64,000 nucleotides of DNA from Arenibacter algicola (GTDB lineage: Bacteria; Bacteroidota; Bacteroidia; Flavobacteriales; Flavobacteriaceae), in NCBI RefSeq assembly GCF_018860365.1, contig NZ_JAHKPO010000003.1, positions 620,001 through 684,000 on the forward strand. The letters are read 5' to 3'. This document shows positions 38,149 through 47,585 of the stretch, in pieces. The notes under the pieces were generated by a model. That model was not told the DNA's origin. It ran no database searches and worked only from the letters and a program-made list of their open reading frames with translations. A program made the position numbers and the translations under genes. Within the stretch, counting starts at the first letter, position 1. Every line of letters starts with the position of its first letter.

Positions 38149-40929
38149 ATGCAAGTTAACAGAATCGTCATTTCTGCACTTTTAATATTGTTTGTGTCGG
38201 CACTCGGTATTATGTCATGCAAACGCAGTTCTTCGGGAGATAATAACCTAACAGATGTAATTACTGCTAATGATTTTGGTAAAGGAGCTTACAAAGACTT
38301 TGTAGAAGGAGAATTCCCATTTATTACTACCGTACTGGATGCCAGGAAACTTGGAAATGGTTTTTCCGACTTTAACGTTGTAGCGCGAGGATTGGCAATT
38401 CAACTTGGAAATGATTCTTACTCCTGTTTTGATATGGATTTGTTGCGTTGGTCAGTAGCATGGTCCGGGGAGTTTATGTCGATGGTACTCCCGGCACAGG
38501 TCTCATATAAGGATTACTTCAAAAGAAATAGTAATGAGCTGCCGATAATATTGGGAGATCCAAAAATCGCAAATGGAATGTATGCAGGTTGGTCTGTTGA
38601 AAATCCAAATTTTATGGAAGTTAGACCAGAAACCCAGCAGGTGGAAGGAATGTATTGGGGGCCGGTACCGGAAGAGTTGGGAAGGTGGAGCGGCACCTAT
38701 ATTTATGGTAATTCGGTTATACTCTCTTATTCCATAAACGGAAGCCAAATATTAGAATTGCCAGGTAGTAAAATTATCAATGATCAACTTGTATTCAACA
38801 GAACTTTTAAAGTTGGTAGAACCTCCAAGAATCTTATTTTAAATGTAGCAGAAGTTTTACAAGCGGTTGGCGGTACAGTAGACCAATATTCTGGGTATTT
38901 GATACATCCTAATCGCGACAGTATAACAGCTGTGGTATTAAATGGAAAGGAAGGTCAGGTCAAAATAGTGGACAATCGGTACCTTACCGTTGAAATTGAA
39001 CCATCCAATAAGGAAAGAGAATTTACAGTGTCCATTTGGACTGGTAAAGCTTCGGAATTGGAGAAGGTAACAGGGCAGGCCAGATCGATAGTAATAAAAA
39101 TCCCGGACATCAACAGACCTCCATCGAATTGGGAGGAAAAGATTCTCACAAAGGGGAGAATGTCCCCGGATACGGCAGCCTTTGTTACAGATATGCTCAC
39201 ATTGCCTGTTCCTAATCCATGGGGAAGAAATGTAAGGGTGGCGGATGTAAGTTTCTTTTCAAATAGCAAAGCGGCCGTTTCTACATATGAGGGGGACATC
39301 TGGCTGGTGGAAGGAATCAATAAAGAGTTAGAATGTATGACTTGGAAAAGATATGCTTCGGGACTGTATGAACCGATGAGTATAGAAATTCATAACGATC
39401 AGCTTTATGCCTTTGGGAGAGAAGGGGTTGTTCGTTTTCATGACGTGAATGATGATGATGAGGCAGATTTTTATGAAAATTTCTGTAATAAAATGCAACA
39501 ATCCACAGGTACCAGGGAGTGGGCTTCGGATATGGTTTTTGATCATAAAGGGAATATCTATATAGCAAAGGGCGGCCATGTAACGAACTATTCTGGTGTG
39601 TTGCCCCTATTGTCTAATGTCGAGGATGGTACAAAATGGAGGGCAAGTACAAATCAAAGTGGATCGGTGCTTAAAATAGACCCAACGGGTAGAGAATTAA
39701 AGGTAATTGCTACAGGTCTCAGAATGCCTTATTTAGGTATCAATAAAGAGACAGGTGAAGTATCAGCTTCTGATCAGGAGGGAAATTATGTTCCTTCCTC
39801 GCCCGTGTACCTAGTTGAAGAAGGGGATTACTTCGGAGTACCTTTAACCAAGCATAGAAATGATAATCCTGAAATCAAAAAAGCACATACCTGGATTCCA
39901 CATGGCGTTGACAGAAGCTCCTCTGGGCAGGCATGGATCAATAGTAATGAAATGGGTCCACTGAACAACCAAATGGTTCATTTTTCATTTGGTAGGCCGG
40001 GAATATTTAAGGTGTTGTTTGATACTGTTCAGAACAAAACCAATGGAGGAGCAGTACTACTAGATGCCAATTATCCTGCTCCAGTTCTCAAAGGAGAAGT
40101 AAACCCTACTGATGGTCTGTTGTACTTTACCGGATTTAACAACTATGCTTCTAACTCAAACGGCATAAGTGCATTGATGAGGCTGAGATACACAGGGAAC
40201 CCAAGTTATACCGTAAAAAATTTCCATGCCGATTCAAAAGGACTGCTGATCTCATTTGATGAACCTGTTCTGGTCAAAGATGGAGCGAGTAACTTTACAG
40301 TAAGAGCCTGGAATTACAAGCGTACGGAAAAATACGGATCTGGTTATTATAAATCTGATGGAAGTGCCGGTCATGAAGAGCTTCATGTAGCAAAGGTCTA
40401 CCAACCTTCGCATAGAGGCAGTGTTTTCCTTTATATTCCCGAGATGATGGAAGCTGATCAAATCGAGGTCAACTATCAGGTAGGTACGATTGAAGGAGAA
40501 GTGATCCAGGGAAGTCTTTGGTTGACCGTTCATGAATTGAAAGAACTGGATTTAGCGGAATTGGGATATTCAAATATTGATTTTAATAAGGCATATGCAG
40601 AAAAGCAAGAACCTAGGAATGAGTCCAATAGTCTAATCTCCGTTGAGAAAGGTAAGCAGTTATTCAATAGTGCTGGATGTTTTGGATGCCATGCAGTCCG
40701 TGGAGTAGGTGAAGGAATGTATGGTCCTTCCTTTGAAGGGGTTTTTGGAGCCAAAAGAAAACTAGTTGATGGAGGTGAAATAGTTGTGAATGAAGATTAT
40801 TTAAGAGAATCGATCTTAGACCCTGGAGCAAAAGTCGCAGTTGGAAATAATCCCGAAATGCCCTCTTTTGAAGGGATACTTACAGAGGAAGATATGGCCT
40901 CTCTGATCCTTTATTTAAAGACATTATAA
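38149..40929 (+). CDS. Secreted propeller dehydrogenase with cytochrome c domain
   Basis: 926 residues with a lipoprotein signal (LGIMSC). The N-terminal part (about 30-330) resembles the DUF6797/PVC-type module; a six-bladed sorbosone-dehydrogenase-like propeller follows (about 350-690), then a beta domain. The C-terminal cytochrome c domain has CFGCH (Cys844, Cys847, His848) and a candidate axial Met in EMPSF. Family knowledge suggests PQQ-type or related sugar oxidation with electron transfer to haem c. Base composition returns to the AT-rich local average. Confidence 0.75.
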   Translation: MQVNRIVISALLILFVSALGIMSCKRSSSGDNNLTDVITANDFGKGAYKDFVEGEFPFITTVLDARKLGNGFSDFNVVARGLAIQLGNDSYSCFDMDLLRWSVAWSGEFMSMVLPAQVSYKDYFKRNSNELPIILGDPKIANGMYAGWSVENPNFMEVRPETQQVEGMYWGPVPEELGRWSGTYIYGNSVILSYSINGSQILELPGSKIINDQLVFNRTFKVGRTSKNLILNVAEVLQAVGGTVDQYSGYLIHPNRDSITAVVLNGKEGQVKIVDNRYLTVEIEPSNKEREFTVSIWTGKASELEKVTGQARSIVIKIPDINRPPSNWEEKILTKGRMSPDTAAFVTDMLTLPVPNPWGRNVRVADVSFFSNSKAAVSTYEGDIWLVEGINKELECMTWKRYASGLYEPMSIEIHNDQLYAFGREGVVRFHDVNDDDEADFYENFCNKMQQSTGTREWASDMVFDHKGNIYIAKGGHVTNYSGVLPLLSNVEDGTKWRASTNQSGSVLKIDPTGRELKVIATGLRMPYLGINKETGEVSASDQEGNYVPSSPVYLVEEGDYFGVPLTKHRNDNPEIKKAHTWIPHGVDRSSSGQAWINSNEMGPLNNQMVHFSFGRPGIFKVLFDTVQNKTNGGAVLLDANYPAPVLKGEVNPTDGLLYFTGFNNYASNSNGISALMRLRYTGNPSYTVKNFHADSKGLLISFDEPVLVKDGASNFTVRAWNYKRTEKYGSGYYKSDGSAGHEELHVAKVYQPSHRGSVFLYIPEMMEADQIEVNYQVGTIEGEVIQGSLWLTVHELKELDLAELGYSNIDFNKAYAEKQEPRNESNSLISVEKGKQLFNSAGCFGCHAVRGVGEGMYGPSFEGVFGAKRKLVDGGEIVVNEDYLRESILDPGAKVAVGNNPEMPSFEGILTEEDMASLILYLKTL

Positions 40930-41084
40930 ATCAAAAATAGTAAGGATGAAAATTTCATCGTCAAAGGAGTAAAAATTTAAGCAATATCCATAAAATTTAT
41001 AATTATTATGATTCCATGGTACTTTATCAGTTAATTGTTATTTGAAAACTTTAGGACAGATTATAAATATATGAATTACGTTTT

Positions 41085-41369
41085 ATGGAACAGTTCCCGT
41101 ACAGGGAATCTTGCCGTACTGATTTAAGGAAGGTCAGGGAAATGCAGGGCGCAGTTTGTAAGAAGTGTACCAGTAAAAAAACGACATCCAAGACCCTGAA
41201 AGGGGTGTTTATTGTCATTGTGAACGCCAAAAGGACTTGGCGAGGAATGTACCATAAGATAAAAGGCAATTACCTTGACGAATTCTGCTACAAATTCAAC
41301 ATAATGTACTTTGGGGAAAGGCTTTTCGATTGGCTGGCAATCGTAGCTGGAATCTCTACTTACATTTGA
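41085..41369 (+). pseudogene. Internally deleted IS1595-family transposase
   Basis: 94 codons joining the N-terminal zinc-ribbon part of an IS1595 transposase (FPYRESCRTDLRKVREMQGA, then CKKC) to its C-terminal end (AKRTWRGMYHKIKG, YLDEFCYKFN, YFGERLFDWL). A full-length transposase is about 300 residues, so some 200 are missing although the frame is open. No terminal repeats were recognised. It lies directly upstream of operator site 5 and the GntR gene. Confidence 0.75.
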
Positions 41370-41436
41370 AGGGATAAGTAAAAAATTTTCTTGTTTATCA
41401 TACTTTACATATTTAATTATACAAATTTTTATACTC

Positions 41437-41460
41437 AGGTGTAGTGTAGTTCAATATTTA
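41437..41460. promoter_or_regulatory. CCACACCACAC-type operator, site 5
   Basis: Plus strand reads AGGTGTAGTGTAGTTCAATATTTA. Read on the minus strand it is TAAATATTGAACTACACTACACCT, the same -7-then-repeat arrangement as the other sites but pointing away from the GntR gene, toward the IS1595 fragment. It lies about 60 bp before the GntR start and could serve autoregulation. The outward promoter may once have driven a gene lost when the IS inserted. Confidence 0.6.
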
Positions 41461-41516
41461 AGTATATTTACGTCATAATATAATTTTTTTAGAAAAAAGT
41501 AATCTTGGAATTAGGG

Positions 41517-42551
41517 ATGGAGGAACCAAAAATTGAAGTGAATTTAGAATCTAAACAACCTATTTACAAACAAATTGTTAATAGTATTCAGCAGCATATT
41601 GAGACTGGGGAACTTAAGGAAGGTGACTATATCCCTTCGTTAAATGATTTGTCTGCTGATTTAGGAATCTCTAAGGAAACTGTAAAAAAAGCGTATTCTA
41701 TTCTTCGGAAAAATGCATTCATCGAGTCCTCTCAGGGAAAAGGATACTTTGTTTCTATGAATAGAAATAGCAAAATAAGAATACTTTTGTTATTTGACAA
41801 ACTGAGCACATACAAACAAGTCATTTTCAATGCCTTTGTTACAGGTTTAGAAGATTCCTCTGAAATAACAATTAGGTTGCACAATCAGGATATCGACGTT
41901 TTTGAGAGTTTTATTGAAAATGGACTAGATAAATACGACCATTATGTAATTACTTCTCATTTTCCATTAATTCCAAAAATACAGGCTCGAGCTTTACTGG
42001 CGCTGGGTAAAATTCCGAATAGGAAATTATTAATATTGGACCATAATGTAAAGGATTTACCAGGCAATTTTTGCGCAGTATATCAAGATCCTGAAAAGGA
42101 TGTTTATAATGGATTATTACAGGGTTTACACAGGTTACGTGAATTTGATAAATTAAACATAATGTCATCACCTGGCAGCCTTTACTCTAAATTTCTCATA
42201 AAAGGAATAGACAAGTTTTGCGTCGAACATAATATCAATTATGAAATACATTATATTATAAAGAAGGAAAAAATAAAGAAACGAGAAGTCTACTTAATTC
42301 TAAATGGTCAATTAGATATTGAACTAATAAATCTTATCAAAGTTGCAAAACTAAAAAATTATATAATCGGGACAGATATTGGGATCATCTCCTACAATGA
42401 ATCGCCAATTAATGAAATCATATTAAATGGTTTAACCGTTCTTTCTACCGATTTTGAACAAATGGGGAGAATAGCGGCCAAAATGATATTGAAAAAAACT
42501 ATTAAAAAGGTGCAATGTAAATTTAATTTAATAAGAAGAAGTACTTTTTAA
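41517..42551 (+). CDS. GntR-family regulator with sugar-binding-protein-like domain
   Basis: About 344 residues from ATG 41517 (TTG at 41505 is possible). Winged HTH at about 10-75: QPIYKQIVNSIQQHIETGEL, IPSLNDLSADLGISKETVKK, ending QGKGYFVS. Residues about 85-344 are a LacI-type periplasmic-binding fold (IRILLLFDKL, IGTDIGIISYNESP). Bacteroidota regulators of this build are sugar-responsive repressors, such as FucR of the fucose pathway. It is the only one-component regulator in the glycan region, lies centrally among the operator sites and has its own site. I infer it binds the CCACACCACAC motif. Confidence 0.88.
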   Translation: MEEPKIEVNLESKQPIYKQIVNSIQQHIETGELKEGDYIPSLNDLSADLGISKETVKKAYSILRKNAFIESSQGKGYFVSMNRNSKIRILLLFDKLSTYKQVIFNAFVTGLEDSSEITIRLHNQDIDVFESFIENGLDKYDHYVITSHFPLIPKIQARALLALGKIPNRKLLILDHNVKDLPGNFCAVYQDPEKDVYNGLLQGLHRLREFDKLNIMSSPGSLYSKFLIKGIDKFCVEHNINYEIHYIIKKEKIKKREVYLILNGQLDIELINLIKVAKLKNYIIGTDIGIISYNESPINEIILNGLTVLSTDFEQMGRIAAKMILKKTIKKVQCKFNLIRRSTF

Positions 42552-42928
42552 TCTGCTGTGAATCAATATTTTTAATGTAATGTTTTTGGAGACAATGTAC
42601 AATTCCCGAATGTGCAACAATCTGCATCAATCTCCACAGGGTTAGTTGATTATTACTGATAATAAAGGTATTTGTACTCCAATAACATGTAGATTTATCA
42701 ATTTGGTGTTGTATAGTTTATCAAAGAACCTTGTTGTATGGGCTAAATATTTGCTGGTATTAAAACTCATTCACTTCTTATAAAATTTCCAACTATTGTT
42801 TTGTGCATATTAGAATTCTCATATCGGACATAACCTTAACTAAATTATTAGAATAAATGTGTGGGGTTTTAGTAACAGAATCATAGAAAATTTTCTTGAT
42901 AAATCAAATCTATTTGTAAAAAATAAAG
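42552..42928. other. Spacer between GntR gene and operator site 6
   Basis: No ORF. A degenerate operator-like sequence GGTGTTGTATAGTTTATC (42705-42722) reads AAACTATACAACACC on the minus strand, close to site 3, and may be a decayed ninth site. Confidence 0.4.
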
Positions 42929-42957
42929 TACATTTAACACCACACCACACAACACTT
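42929..42957 (+). promoter_or_regulatory. Promoter with CCACACCACAC-type operator, site 6
   Basis: TACATTTA (42929-42936) as a near-consensus -7 box, then ACACCACACCACACAACACT (42938-42957). No TTG stands at the expected -33 spacing (the nearest is 12 bp upstream). It begins the plus-strand series 43162-54372, about 200 bp before the first start codon. Confidence 0.72.
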
Positions 42958-43161
42958 AATTCATGTGAAAATTAGATGATGTACTTGCAAGGTTATTAAA
43001 GAGTACTAGCTAACTAATTGTGAAGGTTGCCATGTCGTCCTTAGGAGGTGTCTACATAGAGGTTATAAATTATGGTAATATGTAATCAATTAGTAATTAA
43101 AGAAAATCATTTGTAAGATCAAGCGAATAAATTAAAGTAGAGTAAAATTGGTGAAATTGAA

Positions 43162-44127
43162 ATGAATAGGAAAAAGTTTTTAACATCTGCATCAATATTT
43201 ACTATCGCTTCACTCACTGGTAGCCATTTATTAAATGCAGAGATACTTGAAAGTAAGAAACTACTACCAATAATTGATACCCATCAGCATCTTTGGGATG
43301 TCAAACGTTTTAAAGAGGACTGGTCTAAACCTCCAATCCCAGGGAATTATAGTATGGAGGAATATCTCGCTGCAACGATAGGATTGAATGTAGTAAAGAC
43401 TGTTTACATGGAAGTGGCCGTTCCTCCTAATCAACGTCACAAAGAAGCTCTTTATGCGATAGAACTTTGTAAGGACAAATTGAATCCCATGGCGGCTGCG
43501 GTTATAGCCGTTGATCCAAATAGGGATGACTTTGCCGAATATATGTCTGAATTTGAAGACTCACCCTACATTAAGGGCATTCGATATTTCTTTAAATCTC
43601 AGGAGGAAATTTTAAAGGAACAGATTATTAATAATATTCGCGTATTAGGCCAAATGGGAAAACATTTTGAATTTTCAATACCCGTGAAATGGCTCCCTTC
43701 TATGACTGAATTGGTAAATCTATGTCCAGATACTCTGTTTTTTGTACAGCATTGTGGAAATGTAGACCCAAAAGCGTTTTTCAAGCCCAATGAATTGTTG
43801 GATAAGCCTGATCACGAAGCGGAACAATGGATTATCGATATGAAAGTTATCGCGTCTAAAGTTAATGTTGTATGTAAAATTTCAGGCGTCATAACCCATG
43901 CGCCCGGCTATTCTTTGACCGCGGAAAATCTTGCTCCCTCGATCAATCAGTGCATTGATATTTTTGGCCCAGACAGGGTCATGTTTGCGAGCGATTGGCC
44001 TGTTTGTCTGAAAAGCATGGAAATGGAAAACTGGGTAAATATTTTAAAAAGAATAGTTTGGAAGAGATCATATGTCGATCAAAAGAAATTGTTTTACGAT
44101 AATGCTGTAAATTATTATAATATTTAG
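43162..44127 (+). CDS. Exported amidohydrolase, sugar-lactonase-like
   Basis: 321 residues. A signal peptide (to about 26, LLNAE) precedes an amidohydrolase-2 TIM barrel: IIDTHQHLWD (metal ligands His41 and His43), FFVQHCGNVD and RVMFASDWPVC (catalytic Asp). This is the family of L-fucono-1,5-lactonase and L-rhamnono-lactonase. Cytoplasmic lactonases lack a leader, so an exported one suggests lactones are formed and opened in the periplasm. It is the first gene after operator site 6, 2 bp before the CBM9/PKD gene. Confidence 0.82.
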   Translation: MNRKKFLTSASIFTIASLTGSHLLNAEILESKKLLPIIDTHQHLWDVKRFKEDWSKPPIPGNYSMEEYLAATIGLNVVKTVYMEVAVPPNQRHKEALYAIELCKDKLNPMAAAVIAVDPNRDDFAEYMSEFEDSPYIKGIRYFFKSQEEILKEQIINNIRVLGQMGKHFEFSIPVKWLPSMTELVNLCPDTLFFVQHCGNVDPKAFFKPNELLDKPDHEAEQWIIDMKVIASKVNVVCKISGVITHAPGYSLTAENLAPSINQCIDIFGPDRVMFASDWPVCLKSMEMENWVNILKRIVWKRSYVDQKKLFYDNAVNYYNI

Positions 44128-44129
44128 GT

Positions 44130-45221
44130 ATGCTTTTTATTAACCGTTTTTTATATACACTTATTTTGTTTACCACATATATAGCTAGCGTATTCGCTCA
44201 GGAAAAGAGATCGTTTAAAGTATTTCAATTTCCATCGGACCTGATTCCTACAATTGATGGAAGAATGGACGATTGGGCTATAGTTCCCGAAGATTACTGT
44301 GTAGGTATGAATCAACTATTTGATGATAGAATTGATAGTAACAGGCACCTTGCTGCTGATCCAAAAAACTTGGACGTAAAAGTAAAAGTTGGGTGGGTAA
44401 AAGGCATGAATAGATTGTATTTTCTTTATCAGGCTAATGATGATTATTGGGACTTTTCATTGCCTGATTTGCATAATGATATTTTTGAAGTCGTTGTTGA
44501 TGGTGACCAGTCAGGTGGTCCTTTTATCAGTCCCTTTCATCCGAATAAAGATTTAGATCCAATGGAAGCTTTTCTTTCTTTCCAAGGAGTTCATGCGCAA
44601 AATTATCACATTTTTACTCCACCGGAGGGTAAGGAGTGGGCTTATGTATGGGGCAATCAACAATGGATTAAGAAGCTGCCTTATGCCAATGCTGCCTATA
44701 ATTATAATTTTAATCCAGGGGAATCCGGGGTTTTAACATTGGAATTTTGGATAACAGCATTTGATTATGCTGGCGCTGAAGGTTCTAGTAAAGCAGTTGA
44801 ATCTAAATTCTTTGAAAATAAATTCATTGGTCTTAGCTGGGCAATTCTTGATTATGACGATGTTGATGCCCAAAAATATAATGGTTTTTGGAATCTTAGT
44901 AAAGAGCGGACAATGTATGGAAATGCGTCCTATCTCCTTCCATTCCGTTTAATGCCATTAGAAAGTCGATTTATAAATTCTATCGAAGCAAAATGGACGT
45001 TTGAAATTGCAGACGCGAATCGCCGAATGGTCTGTTTTGTTGATAAATCAAATGGAGTTATTTCCTCTTGGAAATGGGATTTTGGGGATGGCCAATTTTC
45101 CACCCAACAACATCCTGTTCATTTTTATGAAAATAGTGGCCTGTATTCTGTTGTTTTATGGATAGAAGGCCCTTCTGGTATTTCACGTATGGCCAAAGTA
45201 TGGGAAGTTGTTGTTAAATAG
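44130..45221 (+). CDS. Secreted CBM9-like and PKD-domain protein
   Basis: 363 residues with a signal peptide (to about 23, SVFAQ). Residues about 30-270 form a CBM9-like beta-sandwich (opening IPTIDGRMDDWAIVPED). A C-terminal PKD domain (about 290-363) carries WKWDFGDGQFSTQQHPVHFY. There is no catalytic motif. A carbohydrate-binding, surface or periplasmic role is likely. It starts almost at the amidohydrolase stop, so the two are cotranscribed. Confidence 0.75.
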   Translation: MLFINRFLYTLILFTTYIASVFAQEKRSFKVFQFPSDLIPTIDGRMDDWAIVPEDYCVGMNQLFDDRIDSNRHLAADPKNLDVKVKVGWVKGMNRLYFLYQANDDYWDFSLPDLHNDIFEVVVDGDQSGGPFISPFHPNKDLDPMEAFLSFQGVHAQNYHIFTPPEGKEWAYVWGNQQWIKKLPYANAAYNYNFNPGESGVLTLEFWITAFDYAGAEGSSKAVESKFFENKFIGLSWAILDYDDVDAQKYNGFWNLSKERTMYGNASYLLPFRLMPLESRFINSIEAKWTFEIADANRRMVCFVDKSNGVISSWKWDFGDGQFSTQQHPVHFYENSGLYSVVLWIEGPSGISRMAKVWEVVVK

Positions 45222-45355
45222 AAGTTGTATATAATAAGGAAATATGATACTTATTTAATTTCAGCATCTTGAAATTTGAATAATTATTTTATAAAATAAA
45301 TTGATGTAAGCAATAAAGGACAGTATGAATTTTTATAACCTAAAAAATTTAGTCA

Positions 45356-47479
45356 ATGATCAAACGGAACAAGAAAGCACCTTCGTTATTGGATGAAAAT
45401 TTATCTGGTGAGACTTCTAAACATCAAGAAAAGGATAATATGTATCGTCCAAATAAAACATTAAGAAAAAAGATATCGTCCATGGAAGAAAATCAGAACC
45501 GAATTAAGCGTCGGAGGTTTCTAGGTATCAGCTTGTTCGGATTTGTTGGGGCAACGATACCATCATTATCTGCGATAACCCATACAACCAAGAATAAGCT
45601 AATTAATACAAAAGTAGGCGATTTTGTAAATAGGTTAGAAAAAAAATATTGGAATCGCACTGAAAGGTTTGAAGAGAAGATGAACTTACTTCAATCCGCA
45701 TGGGAAGCGAAAAACTATCGTGTGGTAAGAGCGTTGACGAATTCCTTAAGGATTTCTTGCATGCAGGCCCAAGTGGAGGAAGAAAACCCGGGAGTCCCAC
45801 TTTTAGGATCATCTCAATTCGACGAGGTAGAATTACTTCCAGACCTATTGAAGATTTGGGCCAAAGGGTGGCGGTATTATAAAACTATCGACATTGAAGT
45901 GACAGGCAATGAACAAAAGCCAAGTAGAGAAACATCAATGCTTGGATATCCTTTGAGATCAACTCCTAATGGTGATTTTATTAGCATGGAGCCAATTGAG
46001 GTTTTACTGGCATTTCCAAGCAATCAAATTAACTCTCCTAACCGGGAAATTCGTGTTGCTCGGTTGGAGAATGGTATTTTAAAAGAAGTTACTTCCCAAG
46101 TATTTGACGAAATGCGACGTGGTGAAGAATGGTTTTGTAAATTAATTTTCCTTGCTCAGAGTAGAAAAAATCAAACTTTCCTTGTGTTTTATGGAAACCC
46201 TGACGCTGAATTACCAGAGTATTCGAGTGATTTGGTGACAACAGGGGAGGGGTTTGGACTGGATATTGAAAATGATTTTTTTAAAGCATCGTTATCAAGA
46301 CAACATGGGCAACTTGAAAAGATGACTTTAAAGCGAGAGCATGGGACACATCTTTATGCCGGAGGTGAAGGACATGGTGAACCTGCTGGTATTGATTGGT
46401 CTCATGACTACGTAACTGAAGGATCATATCAGAAAATGAGGACTACATTATGGGATGAATGTCCTGATTTTGAGGTAGTCAAAGGTCCTGTATGCACTAT
46501 CGTTAGGCGATGGGGGTTCCCTTACTCGCCTGTTCATCCATTATTTTCACCAAGTAGACTTAATATGGATATCGAATACCGATTCTATGCAGGATTACCA
46601 TATTTTAATAAGTCCGCTCAGATGACTGCACTAAAAGATTTCGAGGCAGAAGCCCTTCGGGATGATGAATGGGTATTCACAGGTCAAAGTTTTAACGATA
46701 TAGTTTGGATGGGACCTGACGGTAAGGTCAGAATAGGTGAAGTGGACCCAGAATTTAAAGATGACATATGGGGTGTTGGATTTTATCATAAAGACACAAA
46801 GGATTCATTTATCGGACTATTTCTTGAACATTCAGCTGAAGGAATCCCTGAACTGCGGCATTCGGCACGAAGCTGGACTAATTACAAATGGCATGGTGCT
46901 GTATGGGCACGTTACCCGTTATATGCCAAATTAGTGCCTGCTGGCACGGTATTGCATCAAAAGAACGCATACGTCGCGCTTCCTTTTACTAAAATAGACG
47001 GACCGCCCATGATTGAAGAATTACATCGTCGGTTTAAGAGTCCATTAGTTGCAAAATCTGGTACTAGGATAACTAAAAATTTTGCAACAAAGAAACCTGC
47101 AACCCAATTGGCACGACGGGGAGAAGGAGGAGACAGTACAATATCGAAAAAGCTGTTATGGGAAGCGCTGCAAAATGTAAAGGATCCCCAATTGTATACT
47201 GCTGATATAAGCATTGTGGATCTTGGATTAGTTTATGATATAAGGGTCCAAGGTGATTTAGTAAAAGTAGTTCTGTCGATGCCACATCGCGGTCGGCCGG
47301 TTAGTACCTATTTTGAATATGGTTCAAATGCAGCGCATGCTAAAGTTTCCATGAGTATACCTGACGCATTACGAAGAGTGCCCGGAGTGCGTGAAGTGAA
47401 AGTGGATCAGACTTGGTATCCCTTATGGGATTCGAACCGCATCACAGCTGAAGGAAGACAAAAATTGGAACTATTATAA
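45356..47479 (+). CDS. Tat-exported beta-rich protein fused to a MIP18/SufT-like domain
   Basis: 707 residues. A Tat signal lies at residues 51-70 (KRRRFLGISLFGFVG); ATG at 45482 (Met43) would give a more usual leader length. Residues about 85-580 are a beta-rich region with many Trp/Tyr/His, of a carbohydrate-active look but no family I can name. Residues about 602-707 match the MIP18/DUF59 (SufT/PaaD-like) fold: DPQLYTADISIVDLGLVYDI at its start and DQTWYPLWDSNRITAEGRQK at its end, the counterpart of the DPPWTPDxxSxEGR tail. The conserved Cys of the TxPxCP loop is missing (SMPHRGRPVS). A cytosolic Fe-S-assembly fold on an exported protein is odd. Confidence 0.7.
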   Translation: MIKRNKKAPSLLDENLSGETSKHQEKDNMYRPNKTLRKKISSMEENQNRIKRRRFLGISLFGFVGATIPSLSAITHTTKNKLINTKVGDFVNRLEKKYWNRTERFEEKMNLLQSAWEAKNYRVVRALTNSLRISCMQAQVEEENPGVPLLGSSQFDEVELLPDLLKIWAKGWRYYKTIDIEVTGNEQKPSRETSMLGYPLRSTPNGDFISMEPIEVLLAFPSNQINSPNREIRVARLENGILKEVTSQVFDEMRRGEEWFCKLIFLAQSRKNQTFLVFYGNPDAELPEYSSDLVTTGEGFGLDIENDFFKASLSRQHGQLEKMTLKREHGTHLYAGGEGHGEPAGIDWSHDYVTEGSYQKMRTTLWDECPDFEVVKGPVCTIVRRWGFPYSPVHPLFSPSRLNMDIEYRFYAGLPYFNKSAQMTALKDFEAEALRDDEWVFTGQSFNDIVWMGPDGKVRIGEVDPEFKDDIWGVGFYHKDTKDSFIGLFLEHSAEGIPELRHSARSWTNYKWHGAVWARYPLYAKLVPAGTVLHQKNAYVALPFTKIDGPPMIEELHRRFKSPLVAKSGTRITKNFATKKPATQLARRGEGGDSTISKKLLWEALQNVKDPQLYTADISIVDLGLVYDIRVQGDLVKVVLSMPHRGRPVSTYFEYGSNAAHAKVSMSIPDALRRVPGVREVKVDQTWYPLWDSNRITAEGRQKLELL

Positions 47480-47585
47480 GACTTTTTAATTTGTTGATAC
47501 AACATTGTTTAAACTAAAATGCTATATCCAATTTTAAAAGAATTTCGAAGTAATGATAATTAATTATCATGTAAAGTATTTAATT

